Positions 1 through 11,367 of a DNA stretch of 64,000 nucleotides are shown here, piece after piece. Positions within the stretch are counted from its first letter, which is position 1. Each line of letters starts with the position of its first letter. Source of the DNA: Lantana camara (lineage: Eukaryota; Streptophyta; Magnoliopsida; Lamiales; Verbenaceae); assembly GCA_037501455.1 (NCBI GenBank), contig CM074865.1:35322501-35386500 (forward strand). Direction: 5' to 3'. The position numbers and the translations under genes are program-made. The notes under the pieces are model-generated. The model searched no databases, had not been told where the DNA came from, and saw only the letters and a program-made list of their open reading frames with translations.

Positions 1-404
1 AACAATGTGTAACGACTAGAATGACAAATTCACAATTTCCTCCTAAGTTCTAATCATCAACTTTGGAATACACTCTTCTCACCTATCTCCACTAATGAAG
101 TTAACTCGAGACTCGGGATAGGTAGGTCTTTCGAGCTTGCAATGTAGGCTTAGGGTAAGATTATGGAAATTTGGACCAAGTGATTACTCACCAAGCTTAC
201 ATCATTCAATCTTTAAACTTACGGCACTTCAATTTCACCATTAAACACATAATTCTTCCCCCAAATTCTTCGACAATTGTATCCCACACTCTCAATTTCA
301 CACTTGTATATTTTTTTTCTTTTCTTATCTTTTGCTCTTTCTTCTCTTTTTCATATCTTTTCTTTTTCACACTTTTCTCATTCTTTTTCAGGCGGTTTGA
401 GTGA
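1..404 (-). mobile_element. Athila-like element, 3' noncoding end
   Basis: Noncoding DNA with a long pyrimidine-rich stretch at about 300-395 (purine-rich on the minus strand). Read on the minus strand it fits the A/G-rich 3' noncoding region of Athila elements and would continue the 5956-6914 segment once the 405-5955 insertion is removed. The Athila 3' LTR should lie to the left of the window. The assignment rests on composition and context, not on a coding match. Confidence 0.4.
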
Positions 405-676
405 AAGCAGAAGTTGAATAAGGGATAAAGAATCGATTCTAAACCAATAGGGCCTTCGGGAGGTATTTTTCAAGTAGAAGAAAGAAGGGATTACTGTAAG
501 ATGGAAATGGGTATAGAACTAGAATCGATAGTATCATCAGTTGAAAAATTGATAGGAAAATCTCTTGATCGCCCGGTCAGAATGTGGAGAAAACCAAAAC
601 AGAATGGTTCCGAAAACTCAGAACTCCACACCGTCAACCGGGGATTTTTTCTTCGAATACGGCTGAAGAAAGGTAA
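405..676. other. Organelle-like insertion, left part
   Basis: Non-retroelement DNA of higher GC content that begins abruptly after the pyrimidine tract. It contains a short plus-strand ORF at 501-710 whose natural end is cut off by the solo LTR at 677. It continues at 4366 when the LTR and one copy of the GGTAA duplication are removed. The purine-rich, AAG/GAA-rich composition resembles plant mitochondrial DNA, but I could not match a specific mitochondrial gene. It could instead be unrecognised nuclear sequence. Confidence 0.35.
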
Positions 677-1579
677 TGTAACGCCCCAGTTTTTCAGTCG
701 CATAGCATGACGTATGTGTTTATCAATTTGCGCGAATTAATTGTTTATAATTGTTTTATATATTTGATTAATCATATCTTAAGTTTATTAATATTAAACT
801 TATGTGAATTGTTAAATATTTATATCTAAATTTGATAATACTAAACGTATATTAATACGTGCACTTTGATTTTAAATTATATTTAATTAGTGCACTTTGA
901 TTTATATTTTATAAATGAATTTAATTTTGTTAATTATTATGGAATATTATGAATTTGTAAATGCATTGCTCATGAGTGTTATAAACGCGCTTTGTTTTTA
1001 TATGATTTGATATCGAAATTTCGTGAAAATTTAAAATGTTGGAGATATACGTGGAGATATACGTGACATGAATATGAATATATGCTCATTTCATGTTTTC
1101 GGATTCATTTGCCTGAGTTTTGAATTTATTTTGTTCTTGGAATCCAAATCAGGGGTTAATGAGCAATTAGCACATCCTTGGTTCCGTATGTGATATCTTG
1201 AGCTCGGGAACTCGGAATCGAGTTTCGTCAACTTCGTTGAACTCGTAACGAAAATTTGGGTTTAATGAACTTAGCCTAATATTTTTCTAAGACCATTTGG
1301 ACCCCCGAAATTCAACCAAAAAACTAAACGGCCGCGAAACTGCCACACTTTACCATTTTAATCATATGTCCCACCATACTTAACCAAACTAACCATGGTT
1401 GGACTTTTTGGAAACCTAACTTAACCCTCTATCACCCATTAACCCCCTAATTCGAACCACATTCTTCACACAAGAGAAAAATCAGCCTAAACCCCCTAAC
1501 TTCCAGTTTCTTCTCGCCACTTTGTCATTCTTGGAGATTAAGAGCTCAAATCTCTTCCAAATTTCATCCAATCCACAAG

Positions 1580-1587
1580 GTAAGCTT
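1580..1587 (+). promoter_or_regulatory. Splice donor in LTR S1
   Basis: CACAAG|GTAAGCTTAGG lies about 900 bp into the LTR and is preceded by TTGAG/GAGCTCAAATC and a CATCCAAT motif. Equivalent donors occur at the same relative position in every Tekay-like LTR of this window. Function is inferred from the match to the plant donor consensus and from conservation. Confidence 0.6.
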
Positions 1588-2223
1588 AGGGTTGTAATAT
1601 ACATTCATTTATGATCATGTTGAACCATACATCCCTAATTTTGAGCTTGAATCCATGAAGATTTGAAGGCATGAGTGAATAGTTAGGTCATGACATAAAT
1701 TCTTGATCTCTTGGAATACTTGATGCTTTTATTGATTTTAAAGCTTGAAAGTGATCATCTTAACTTCCTTATTTCATTTCTGAGTTTGTATTTTGTGGTA
1801 ATTGAGAATTAAGTGTGATGCCATTGATGAAACTTGAAAGAATTGGGTGAAACTTGATTTCTTTTCCTCCCTCACGACTTGAACTGCTACTGCTGCGTTT
1901 TACGATTGAAATTGTTGTCAATTGCTGCTCCTTTTTGCCTTGTTTGTTACACGTACATACTTGATCATGTTGCTTAAGAAATGGAATGGTTGTTGCCCTT
2001 TTTTCCTTCTGTTTGTACCCTGTTTCTGCTGTGAACTACTGCTGTCAGCTGCTGCTCTTTTCTCTTGCTTAGTTGCTGTTAGTTTTCAGTCGATTTGTGG
2101 GAGTTTTGGTGCCATTTTGCTGCTGAATGATTGCCTCGATTGCTGCCACCTGCTGCTGTGTGTTCATGCATTTAAAACATGGGATTAAGCTTCGTTTTGA
2201 ACTACTGCTTCGCGACTGTAAGG

Positions 2224-2261
2224 ATCTCCCCAGGCGGGGAGATTTTGGCCTTGAAAAGGCC
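2224..2261 (+). repeat. Palindrome pair in LTR S1
   Basis: ATCTCCCC-AGGC-GGGGAGAT (2224-2243) is an 8-bp perfect stem. GGCCTT-GAA-AAGGCC (2247-2261) is a 6-bp perfect stem. The same ATCTCCCC word recurs on the minus strand in the LTR at 59309-62571. Both lie downstream of the splice donor. Confidence 0.7.
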
Positions 2262-4365
2262 CAGTCGGGTAGCCTTTATGTAGTAGCTTGCTGCGCCCTT
2301 TTCTTCCCTTTTCCTTCATGGTTGTGTTTGTGTATATATAAATAATGCATGCAAGTATGGTGTGTGTACGTGTAGCTAAATATATATATATATGCCTGCA
2401 TGTTTTATATGTGTTTATGTTTGCATGCATTTGATGTGAATTTGTTTATTTGTTGTAATGCATGCATGTTGTACGTATATATATGAAATTATATTATTTA
2501 AATGCAAGGTTAATGATATATTTTAAGTATTGTTTAATTTATTTGAATTATAGAATTAAATTATTACCTATTTCATGTTCTTATCTAATTTCCGATCTTA
2601 AGTTGAATATATTTATTTGTCTATTCTCTAATGGTAAACATAATATAGTACGTGTTATGGTCGTTATATTAAATTCATGGATTGATTTGGTATGAAATGT
2701 GAAAATTATGACTTGAATTGCTATGACGTGGCTTAAGCGCTTTTATATGAAACGTTAAGTGCCTTATTGCATTCTTTTGATGTCTCAAGTGATGCCTTTT
2801 GACTTTATACTTATTATATTCAATGCAAACATGTTGAAATGTATAATGTGATTATAGTTCGAAGATTTTGGCTCGATATCGCTATGAATTACAAAAGATA
2901 TGAAACGATTGGACTTGAAACCTCCATGTATTGAATGTCCTTGAATGAATGACTTGATTATATGACTTCATGACGCCATCTCACTTCTTATACCTGTCAT
3001 ATCATGTTATTTCATTGCCGTGCGTCATATATGGTTCATTTGGAGTCTTGAGACTCACGGGTACACCCTGTTGTCCTTTGTTCAGTTTTCTCCAAGGCAG
3101 AGACTTGTCGGGTTCATAGGACACTTTCGAGTCTCCTTTTCTTCTTGGTATTGTTCGGTAAGAGGCGTACAGGTGGGTTTCTCTACTATTTAGTTAAATG
3201 ACCCTATATGCCTCCAATGTGTAAAGTTTTCGGCTAAAATTTATTATATGTATATAGATTCGTTTCAAGCGTAAATGATTGCAACGTAAAGCCTTTATTT
3301 TATGAACCCTACCAAATGTTTTGGTGAGAATGAATGAATGAATGCACAGAATGGGGCCCAAGGACTTGGTGTGAGTGGCTATCCGGGGAGGCATGGGCCG
3401 ACGGTGATCCCTCACACTAGTTCCAACCAATGAACGGTGATACCGAACCTCGCCAGGAGATTGGCGAGGAATGGGAGCTGAGTGCCACTAGGGGAGTCAT
3501 GTAACCCCTTTTGGTCAATGAATGGGTGGACGCGTTCTCCTGGGTCGGTACACGATAGGGAGGAATAAAACCTGTCTAGTGAGGACAATATAGTTGGGCG
3601 GAAACATCCACCGCCCGGAGGAAAAAGGTGTCAATGATCATGAATGTGCACGAAAGAATGTAATGCATGAAAGAAAGAAAGAATGAATGTTTAATGAACT
3701 ACACAAGGTGTTGGTTGGAGATAATTCATGCCCACTCGTCGGGCCATGAAAGACCTAATGGAAATTGATCGTTATAATCCCTTTTGATGATTTCTCTGTT
3801 TCACCCACTTGGGAAATTCTTTAAAAACCTCAATTGGGATTATAGCTTGCATGTGAATGTTTAAATACTATCTTATATTATACTTATGCCTTGTTTTTAT
3901 ACCCACCAGTCTCTTAAGACTGAACCCAGTTTGTTTTCAATTTCTTTGTAGGTTTGGAGTGCTAGGCGGGAAGTCGAGTATGTCAAGTTTATTAGTTAAG
4001 ACTGGGTCACTTCATATACATTTTGTTACTAGATTGAATTTTACAAGAGTAGATAAATGTGGTGACTATGATTATGATTATGAAACTATGTTTATGTATG
4101 AATTCTCGGGAATAGCTCATTGTGCTAGTTGAACCCGTTATTTTGCTTGAGTTGGTACTAGCTTGTATGTTATGCTTCCGCATTTGTCATTTATCTTTGT
4201 TCTTTATGATTTGGTTGCGAAGGTCTAGTTCTCGCCTAGCCTTATGAGTGAGTGAGTCCCCGTTCGCTGTGAGCTGGGTTCATGTATGGATTTTCCATTT
4301 CATATGTGGATCGGGCTCATAGTGCGGGGGATGTGGCGCCTTTTCGGTTGGGGTGCTATAGGTAA

Positions 4366-5955
4366 CCTTCTCTAGGCCTTGTCAAAGAATTTTATGCCGC
4401 TTCTCGTGAGTTCAAGAGCGGAGACTGCCCCTCTGAAAGCAGACCTGCTTACTCTTCTTCCCTATCGATAAAGAACTCCGAAACAGCAGCTGGGCCGGAG
4501 GAGCTTCAATCGGCCGTTCGGTCACCTATGATACTAGGACCAATAGGTCAAAAATAGGTTTGTGCCGCAGGTGTGAACGATCAAAGTATGGCTTGAGTGA
4601 AAGCTGGCGTGGAAAAAGACAACCGATTCAAAAGACTCAGCGATAGGGTAGGGCGAATGCTTCCACAGCCGGAAAGACATAAACTCACTTTTGAGAATTA
4701 AGAGACTAGATAGAATGCTTACGATTGATTCCCTTAGGGTCCACAGGGGGAGTAAAGCCCCTTTAGCTAGGAGCCGCTTTTCCTTCTGCCCAGCTCCTCG
4801 AAAACAACGTTCGACTTGCATGTATTTTTTTTAGGAATAGAGAGAAAGATGGTAACTATCTTAAATAAATGTGAGAAACTCTGACTTCATACCTTGTATC
4901 TATCCGCTGTTAAATGACGAGTGGATGTGGATCTTCCGGGGAAGGAAGAGCCCTTCCATCCGTTGGATAGATAGAGAGGGAGGGCAAAGCTCTTGGTTTT
5001 TTCATGTTGTCGAGTAGGCTTCGTCGGTTTGAGAAGTTGATTTCCGATTTCAATTGTTATGTCAGCTCCAGGTTTTTTTGCGCGGCTATCTGGACACTGG
5101 ACAACTTGGGATCACTAAGATACCCATTTTTGGTTCCACTGATGTGCCATCAATTGGACCTGCTTCCACCTTTTTCTAAAATCTCAACATGGGTAGGGGA
5201 GGTTTGCAACCTTTACAACTATTTTTATTTTATTATGTGACCAATTAGATAGAACAACTTTAATGATGTCTGCGGAACATGGCTACTACGACTACAAGGA
5301 AGCCTGAAATACAGCCCGGTGGGAAAGAATATTAGGTTCGTAAGGCCGGCAAGCGTTTTTCACCCGCGAACCGGGACGAAGAAGCATCTCCTAGGAGGGA
5401 AAGTCAAGGCACATGCTTTTTCTGCCCTGTGTAACAAAGATATTACTTTCCGGACCAAACAACCCGGATTTGCCCTCGCAATAACTTCACCTAATTAACT
5501 ATAGTTAAAGCCATACCCGGATGTTATCCAAATTCAAGTAATTATAGTAAAACCTGACCTCTTGACCCTTTGGCTTTTCTGGTGATACGACGAATACGAT
5601 ATTGAGATCTTATAGATTGGTGGCTTTTGGAAAAAGTCGCTTTTTGTCGAGAGGCTCATTATTGGTGGGGTATCTGGTCAGCACGAGGATCCAACAGAAG
5701 TACGGGTTTCACGAGCGTTGGCGTGTTTTGGAGTGCCTGTCAAGGGCTCTAGTGCATACCCCGGGGTGATCATCACCACCTGCACCTCACATCTCGGCAC
5801 AGTGGAACGTGTAACCCACCCACTGTTCCATTCAACTACATTTGTTCCTGTAATCCATAGCCTAACAGAACGGGTGACTAGATCACCCCGGCGGGGTCAC
5901 TCTGAGGCAGAGGGCCCTGAGAAGCGGAGCTTCTTTACAATAATCTCTCAAATTT
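4366..5955. other. Organelle-like insertion, right part
   Basis: About 1.6 kb without LTR, gag or pol signals. GC content is higher and texture differs from the A/T-rich LTR DNA around it, with many GAAG/GGA-rich patches and short GC boxes. Possible reading frames (minus 4534-4821, 95 codons; plus 5004-5240; plus 5718-5957) have no family I recognise. The right junction is near 5955, where Athila noncoding sequence resumes. My best guess is a nuclear copy of mitochondrial DNA. A search against plant mitochondrial genomes would settle this, and without a hit it should be called unknown. Confidence 0.4.
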
Positions 5956-6914
5956 AAACATAAGAACAATCAAAAGGGGTCAAAAGATAGACAATTACCA
6001 TAAAAATTAAACGAGCAAGCCTTGGTCTAAAATTAACAAGGTAGGTATACTTATGTTGTACATTAAGCTTATAATGTGGCTACAAAAATTGTGCACAACA
6101 ATTAGGCTCAGCGGGGTCAATAAGATTACGTTATTTAGTGAAACACGGCTAAAAATTTAAATGCTTATAATCCTCCGACAATGAATGCCTACTTCACTTC
6201 CTTAATCTTTCATTAACTCAAAATTTCGCCTCAATAGGACTAAAATGCATCCTAATCAAATCTTAGACTCATTCGGAAATCATCAATTCATCTTTCTAAG
6301 CAAAGTACATCATCTCTTTCAAAAGTGCTTAAAATATAAGGGCATACTTACATACCAAATCATCAAATCTCATGTAAATTCTCTTCAATTCAAATAGCCT
6401 AACTATTCTAGCAAAAGCTCAACAATCAAACTTGAAAGAAAAAGTTCAAAACGAGGGAAAATTTTCAAAAATTTTCATAATTACTCAATTCTTAGAAAAT
6501 CACAAGTGTAGCAACATCTAATCATGCAAATATTCAATAAAACTCATAACAAGCATACGCTTCCTCCCCCACACTTAAACTTTGCAGTGTCCTCATGCAA
6601 AATCAAGAAATAAAGATCAAGAAAACTCCCTTATCAAATGAAGAACCGACAACGTGCTAGCAAAGCTTCCAAAACTTGAAAGACGTGACTGGAAAACACG
6701 GATCAAGTGCAAAGGCAATTGACAATCAACATGCTTTCAACAATCATCACATAAGTCACAAATTCCAAGTAAAAGAAGGGCACAATTGCATAAACAAAAT
6801 TCATGGAGTTCAATATCTATAAAGATCTAAGTGTAGCAAAAATATCCAAACATATCAACGAATATGCTTAGAAAGAATGTCAAGAAATCAAGGGAGAAAA
6901 ATAAAATAACAGAA
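5956..6914 (-). mobile_element. Athila-like 3' noncoding region
   Basis: Follows the env-like ORF in the minus-strand sense. At 6561-6573 it carries TGTGGGGGAGGAA (minus strand), the 'AAGTGTGGGGGAGG' purine tract seen after the last ORF of Athila elements. The rest is A/T-rich with no supported ORF. It is cut at about 5955 by the organelle-like DNA. Confidence 0.55.
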
Positions 6915-8057
6915 TCAAGGTGACGAGGGTCCTCCAAAATACTGATCAACACGAGCATAGAACCCGTCAAACTTAACCTCCAACCGAGCTTTCCACGCAT
7001 CAAATCGCTCATCCACATAATGTGCCAGATCCTCAACTCTCGCGATCACGGTGGTTAAATCAGCCCTTAATCCTGCCAACTCTGTACGCAGTCCTCTCAC
7101 AGTAACCGGGTTTTCATCATCAGCCTCATCAACAACCAGCACGACACTGCGGAGAATCCCAAACTCGTCATCCGGCCTATCAGGAATCCGAGCTAAAAGC
7201 TCCTTCTGTATCTCTGAAAGCTTATCAAAACGGGCCTTACCCCAGCTATACATCCGCCAGAGCAGATCTCTGTCCCGAATTGGCCACCATGGCAAATTAC
7301 ATTCCTTGAGTTGTCTACTCTCCCAAGTAATAGCCAAGCCTACATTCTCCAAGTACTGTGGACCAATATCATAGCCAAAGTCAACGGGCAACAATCCCCT
7401 AGGCCTCCAATCCATCTCTCGAGCAAACATAGTGACAAACGCGCCATGGGCTATCGTACCAGTAACACTTCCAGCAATCTCCTGAAGCTTCCATAAAAAC
7501 TCAATCGTACCATCGAACTTGATGCCTTCCTTCATCATGTACATTATTCCCAGCTCAGTCTCATTAATGTGGCTGTCTCTTCCATATCTAGCACAAAATC
7601 CCGCGGCTAAAATCCTTTGGACTAGCACCCAAGCCAATGAGTCAAGATATCTATCCTGTGTATTCCAGGGGGAATAATTAGAAACACCTTCTCGCAACGG
7701 GAAGGATCTTCATACCACCTCTCTCTGAGCATCACTCCATTTAGGCAAAGAAGTAGTGGCATTAGCTGGAAAACGAAGAATCTCCCTTATCCGGACCGTA
7801 TTCCATTCTCGAGTTTCCATGTCATCTAGAGTAAAAGTTAAGGTATTGTCCATCGGATTGAAGTTCATCGTGGTGAAGAAAGCGGCCGTCATGTCGGTAT
7901 ACATCAAGTCCTTCTTAGTAAGGAACGGTAACCAACCTATGTTGTCAAACAATCTTTTCACTTCTTCCCAAGCCTCAAACTTCTCCATCCACATGTCCTT
8001 AAAGAACCTACTAGAGACAATGTTCCTTGTCAAATACCTTAGAAAAGGATTACCCAT
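6915..8057 (-). pseudogene. Athila ORF-1/env-like protein, main part (broken)
   Basis: About 380 codons of a plant retroelement protein of the ATHILA ORF-1 / putative plant transposon protein kind. The pattern is a FEAWEEVKRLF-type N-terminal block, a middle block around LVQRILAAGFCARYG, and a charged C-terminus (roughly the last 55 residues) that looks coiled-coil. There is no signal peptide or membrane segment, so it is not a membrane envelope protein. The frame is open except for one in-frame TGA at 7710-7712, most simply a Trp codon changed to stop. The N-terminus lies at 16848-16951, separated by element E5. The frame matches across the CCCAT duplication, so the ORF was continuous before insertion. 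In known Athila elements this gene sits 3' of pol; here pol is absent. The TTG at 7697 is not a real start. Confidence 0.7.
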
Positions 8058-11000
8058 TGTAACATCCCGCTCGTTCGGCTTTTCGAGGTACGCCTTCACG
8101 GGTGAGCTATGTGCGCTTTTAATTATTTAATTACATGAATTATGTGTTTATTATACTTTTATGTGTTATATTTGGGTTACTTGAACGTATTTGACCCTAT
8201 GTGATTTATTTATACGTATTTATCTTCTTTGTTATGTTCTTGCTTCGTTTGTATTCGTTTCCGTTTTCGATTCTTGTGACTACGTGCTATACGTGATTTA
8301 TATGCGTTATGAATGTGTTTTTATGTTCGTTAATTGTTTTTGAGTTCGTTTGTTACGGTTTTGAAAACCGTTTTATGTTTTAGGGACATAAGGGCCTAAC
8401 GAGCTTTAGCGCAAGTTGTGTTCCGGAAGGCGTAACTTGAGTTAGGGAATTCGGATTCGAATTCCGAAAGATGCGTTGGACTCGTAACGAAGGAAGCAAG
8501 ACTAAGAATCAAGATTCATGTTTTTCTAAGGCCATTTGATTCCCCGTTTTTCGACCGGAACAAGCCCCTTGCACCTTTAAGCTACCTTTTGACTTACTTA
8601 AGCTTTGTGGACCCTACTTAAACCCTAACCAACCCTTAACCATGACTTGTACCTTGAGTTAACATCCCTTTTCAGCCCCTTAACCCAAGAGAACCAATCC
8701 ATTCTCCTCTCCCACCTCAATCTCGATCAGCAAGCAAGGGAGAAAGGAAGAGAAGGAACCCACCTTGGCCATTTTCATGATTTTGAGCTCCAATCTCCAC
8801 CAAATCTTCTCAAATTCGAAAGGTAAGCTCATGATCGTATTCTACTCTCTCTCTTCTCTCTTATATGTGGGTTTGAGTTGAATTCATTGGTTGGTTCTTG
8901 AGTTTTGGCAAGTATATGAATAGTAGAGGTTGGATGGAATTTGTTGATTCTTGCTTCCTTCTTGATTCCCTTGAGTTTGGATGATTATATGTTGCTCCTT
9001 TGACATGATTCTAAGTGTTTATTGCATCTCCTTCCTTAGTAGTTCAGATATGATTATTTGGACATTGATGAATGCTTGAGAATTTGATGATATGGCTTGA
9101 TGCATTCCCTCCCCTTTTCTTGCTTTGATTGTTGCATGTTTTGTGGCTGAATTTGTTTCTCCTTTTATGGCATGAATATATGTTCGATTGATGTTATTTC
9201 CATGCTTGTTATATGTGTTTTTGAAGGCATAAGAGACTCCCTATGGCCAAATACCGAAATCCCCTGTTTTTCTTGCCAAAAAACTGCTGTTGCTGCGTTA
9301 TATTTTTCAGTCCCGAATGCATGACACGGCCGTGTCATGTTTTAACTTGAAGTGGACACGGCAGTGTCAAGCTCTCGACTTTGGCGCCTGATTTAATTTT
9401 ATCCAGACACGACCGTGTCCGATTCCTTTGCATTCTGGACGAGGTCGTGTCCACTTAGTAGGTTTTGGCCGGGAGGAGTTTCTTTCGTCGTTTTGTTGCT
9501 TTTCGTTGGTTCTTCTTGCCTCGTTTATGATGTATATGCATAATTAACTTGTTGTATGACATGTTAAGTTTGATTTTGTGGATTTATGGCATATCCTTTG
9601 CCTTCGTTTGTGAGATAGGATCTTACATGCCTTGATTGCTCCTTTATGACCTAGTGTGTATTTGTTTCGTATTCTTTGCATCATAAACATACATCCACAT
9701 GTGCCGAGCGTCTAATGTGGTTCATATTGAGTCTAAGGTTCTCTTTTGCCTTTGTTTTGCCTTTAGGTTTGTTCCTTGGTTGACGAGGTTGTCTTCTAGA
9801 CGTTCGTTTGCTTCCTTTGTTCCCGTTGCTTCTCGGAGGTGAGGTTTCTTTCCTTTTTAGATATTATGACCTACAACCCTAATTGTAATTTAAGCCCGCA
9901 TGCGAACTATATATACGTATAAATAAGTGTTTGATATGTATTTTGCGGGAACTGGCCCATTTGTTATGAAATCCATTGAAAAGACTTTTATATGTAAACA
10001 AGCTATGTTTTAATTATTCTTTTTCGAAGAGAGTTGGTGTGTGTACGTGTTAAGTTTTGACAAGAAAGTTTTGAGGCAAGTATCCGTTTTGTGAGAGGTG
10101 TGTGTGTTTGTTCTGTGATCTGTTTGGGCCCCGGAGTTGTGTGGTTCGAGAGACCCGGGACGACCATCGGGGTCGCCGGTTGCAACCCCAGGACACTTCT
10201 CCACCAACGGGAGACTAGTTCTCCTATGCCGACGGAGCGCATTTTGGCTGGCCGTCGAAGGAACCAGGCGGGATCCTCCGGTTCATCTGTTTGTTCTGTG
10301 GTGGGATTGAGAGGGGCACCTCTCTTCCCCAATGGTGTGGAGGTGGGATTGTTTATGAGTTTTGTTTTGATATGAGTAAGTGTGTGAGGATTCGTTCTCG
10401 CCGTGCTATTCTGCTTTTGCTTATGTATCCGATACGGTTTGTGAAACGGGGTGGACTCTTAATTGGTAAAACTTGGATGATTTTGGCCTTTGGCCCTAAA
10501 CCTTTCTTTATATATATAGTATCACGGGTTAAACCCTTTTGGAGTGCAAAAACCACACCCGGTTCATGAACATTTTCGATTTGAATATGTTATGCTCTTA
10601 ATTATACATATGTGTACGTGTGTAGCCCCCTCACCAGTCTCTAGGACTTACCCTCGTTGCTTCTTTTCTTTTCCCCTTTCGTTTTGAGCTTTGCAGTTAC
10701 CCGGTTGGGAGTCTCGCTAGGCGGCGGTCGTTGTTCGAGTCTTAGGAGTCTTTTGAGTCTTTGTATAGTCTTTGCATTTGCATATTTACTTTCCTGCTTT
10801 GGTACTATGTATATTTGGTACTATGTATAAATAATTATAAACTATATTTTGTAAGTGGAAGATTTGAATATCCTTTTAGCCCGGGGTGGGCAGCATGTTG
10901 AAATATGTATATCTCTTTCTGAGCTTTTATATCTGTAATTGGTTTGTTTTGTGATCCTGTGGCGTCTGCACTTTCGATTTTATTTTGTTGCGCACTCTGT

Positions 11001-11145
11001 TCAGGGTCTAGACCGCCTAGCCTAGAATTGGTTTTTGTTTGTTACCCTTTCGCCATGGTTCGATGCGGGGACGGAGTTCCCATTTCGATACCCGTGTTAG
11101 GCTATGGTGCGGGGGATGTGGCGCCCTCCGCTCCGGGGTGTTACA
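8058..11145 (+). repeat. E5 5' LTR
   Basis: 3088 bp, from TGTAACATCCCGCTC to GGGGTGTTACA. It contains a conserved U3 module around 8390-8545, a splice donor at 8823, a palindrome cluster at 9320-9460 and the conserved U5 terminus GTGCGGGGGATGTGGCGCC at about 11108. No convincing TATA box was found. Small ORFs inside (for example around 10091-10375) recur in the other LTR only because the LTRs are copies. Confidence 0.95.
9320..9460 (+). repeat. Palindrome cluster 'GACAC..GTGTC' in E5 5' LTR
   Basis: CATGACACGGCCGTGTCATG (9320-9339) is a 20-nt perfect palindrome. Three related words follow: GGACACGGCAGTGTC, AGACACGACCGTGTC and GGACGAGGTCGTGTCC. The second word is perfect (GACACGGCCGTGTC) in the 3' LTR copy at about 15098-15111, showing the ancestral state. 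Confidence 0.75.
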
Positions 11146-11153
11146 TCTGTAAG

Positions 11154-11165
11154 TGGTATCAAAGC
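11154..11165 (+). other. E5 primer binding site (tRNA-Met type)
   Basis: TGGTATCAAAGC, one mismatch from the plant initiator-tRNA-Met complement TGGTATCAGAGC, starts 8 nt after the 5' LTR. It defines strand and the LTR end. Confidence 0.85.
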
Positions 11166-11367
11166 TCTGGGTTGCAAGACCGGAGCTCTAGCGTCGTGTT
11201 GGGTCTGTCTAGGTCGGTCGGCTTAGGATTATGTGATGGTTTGCATTCATTCTCATCTCTTACGTGAATTACTTGAATGGTTTGGCTTAATTATGTTAAT
11301 AGTTCACATGAACATGTACTGAACCCTGCACGCATCGATATTTTGGACACATTTTTCTTATCTCAGG

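Larger units (their letters stand above)
677..4360 (+). mobile_element. Solo LTR of a Tekay-like Ty3/gypsy element (S1)
   Basis: A 3684-bp LTR with no internal region. It starts TGTAACGCCCC and ends in the U5 signature GTGCGGGGGATGTGGCGCC followed by GGGGTGCTATA. The usual last bases TACA have become TATA. Perfect 5-bp duplications GGTAA lie at 672-676 and 4361-4365, so this is a true insertion that lost its internal part by LTR-LTR recombination. It holds a strong splice donor at 1580 and a palindrome cluster at 2224-2261. The short ORFs inside are not supported as genes. Confidence 0.9.
8823..11366 (+). promoter_or_regulatory. Predicted leader intron of E5
   Basis: The donor is GAAAG|GTAAGC at 8823. 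The acceptor is TTTTTCTTATCTCAG ending at 11366, with a strong pyrimidine tract, one base before the gag ATG at 11368. The intron would be 2544 nt and would remove the palindromes, the rest of the LTR and the primer site at 11154. The prediction is supported by the same donor/acceptor geometry in E1, E2 and (acceptor only) E0. RNA evidence is needed. Confidence 0.55.

Noticed and set aside
4534..4821. 95-codon minus-strand ORF in the organelle-like block.
   Set aside because: Looks plausible as a mitochondrial-type ORF, but I cannot tie it to any known gene, so it is not listed as a gene.
6915..8057. True retroviral envelope gene.
   Set aside because: No signal peptide or membrane anchor. 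The C-terminus looks coiled-coil, and the family is the plant ATHILA ORF-1 kind.
9320..9460. CRISPR-like repeated palindromes.
   Set aside because: Units vary in sequence and spacing, there are no spacers or cas genes, and the context is a plant LTR.
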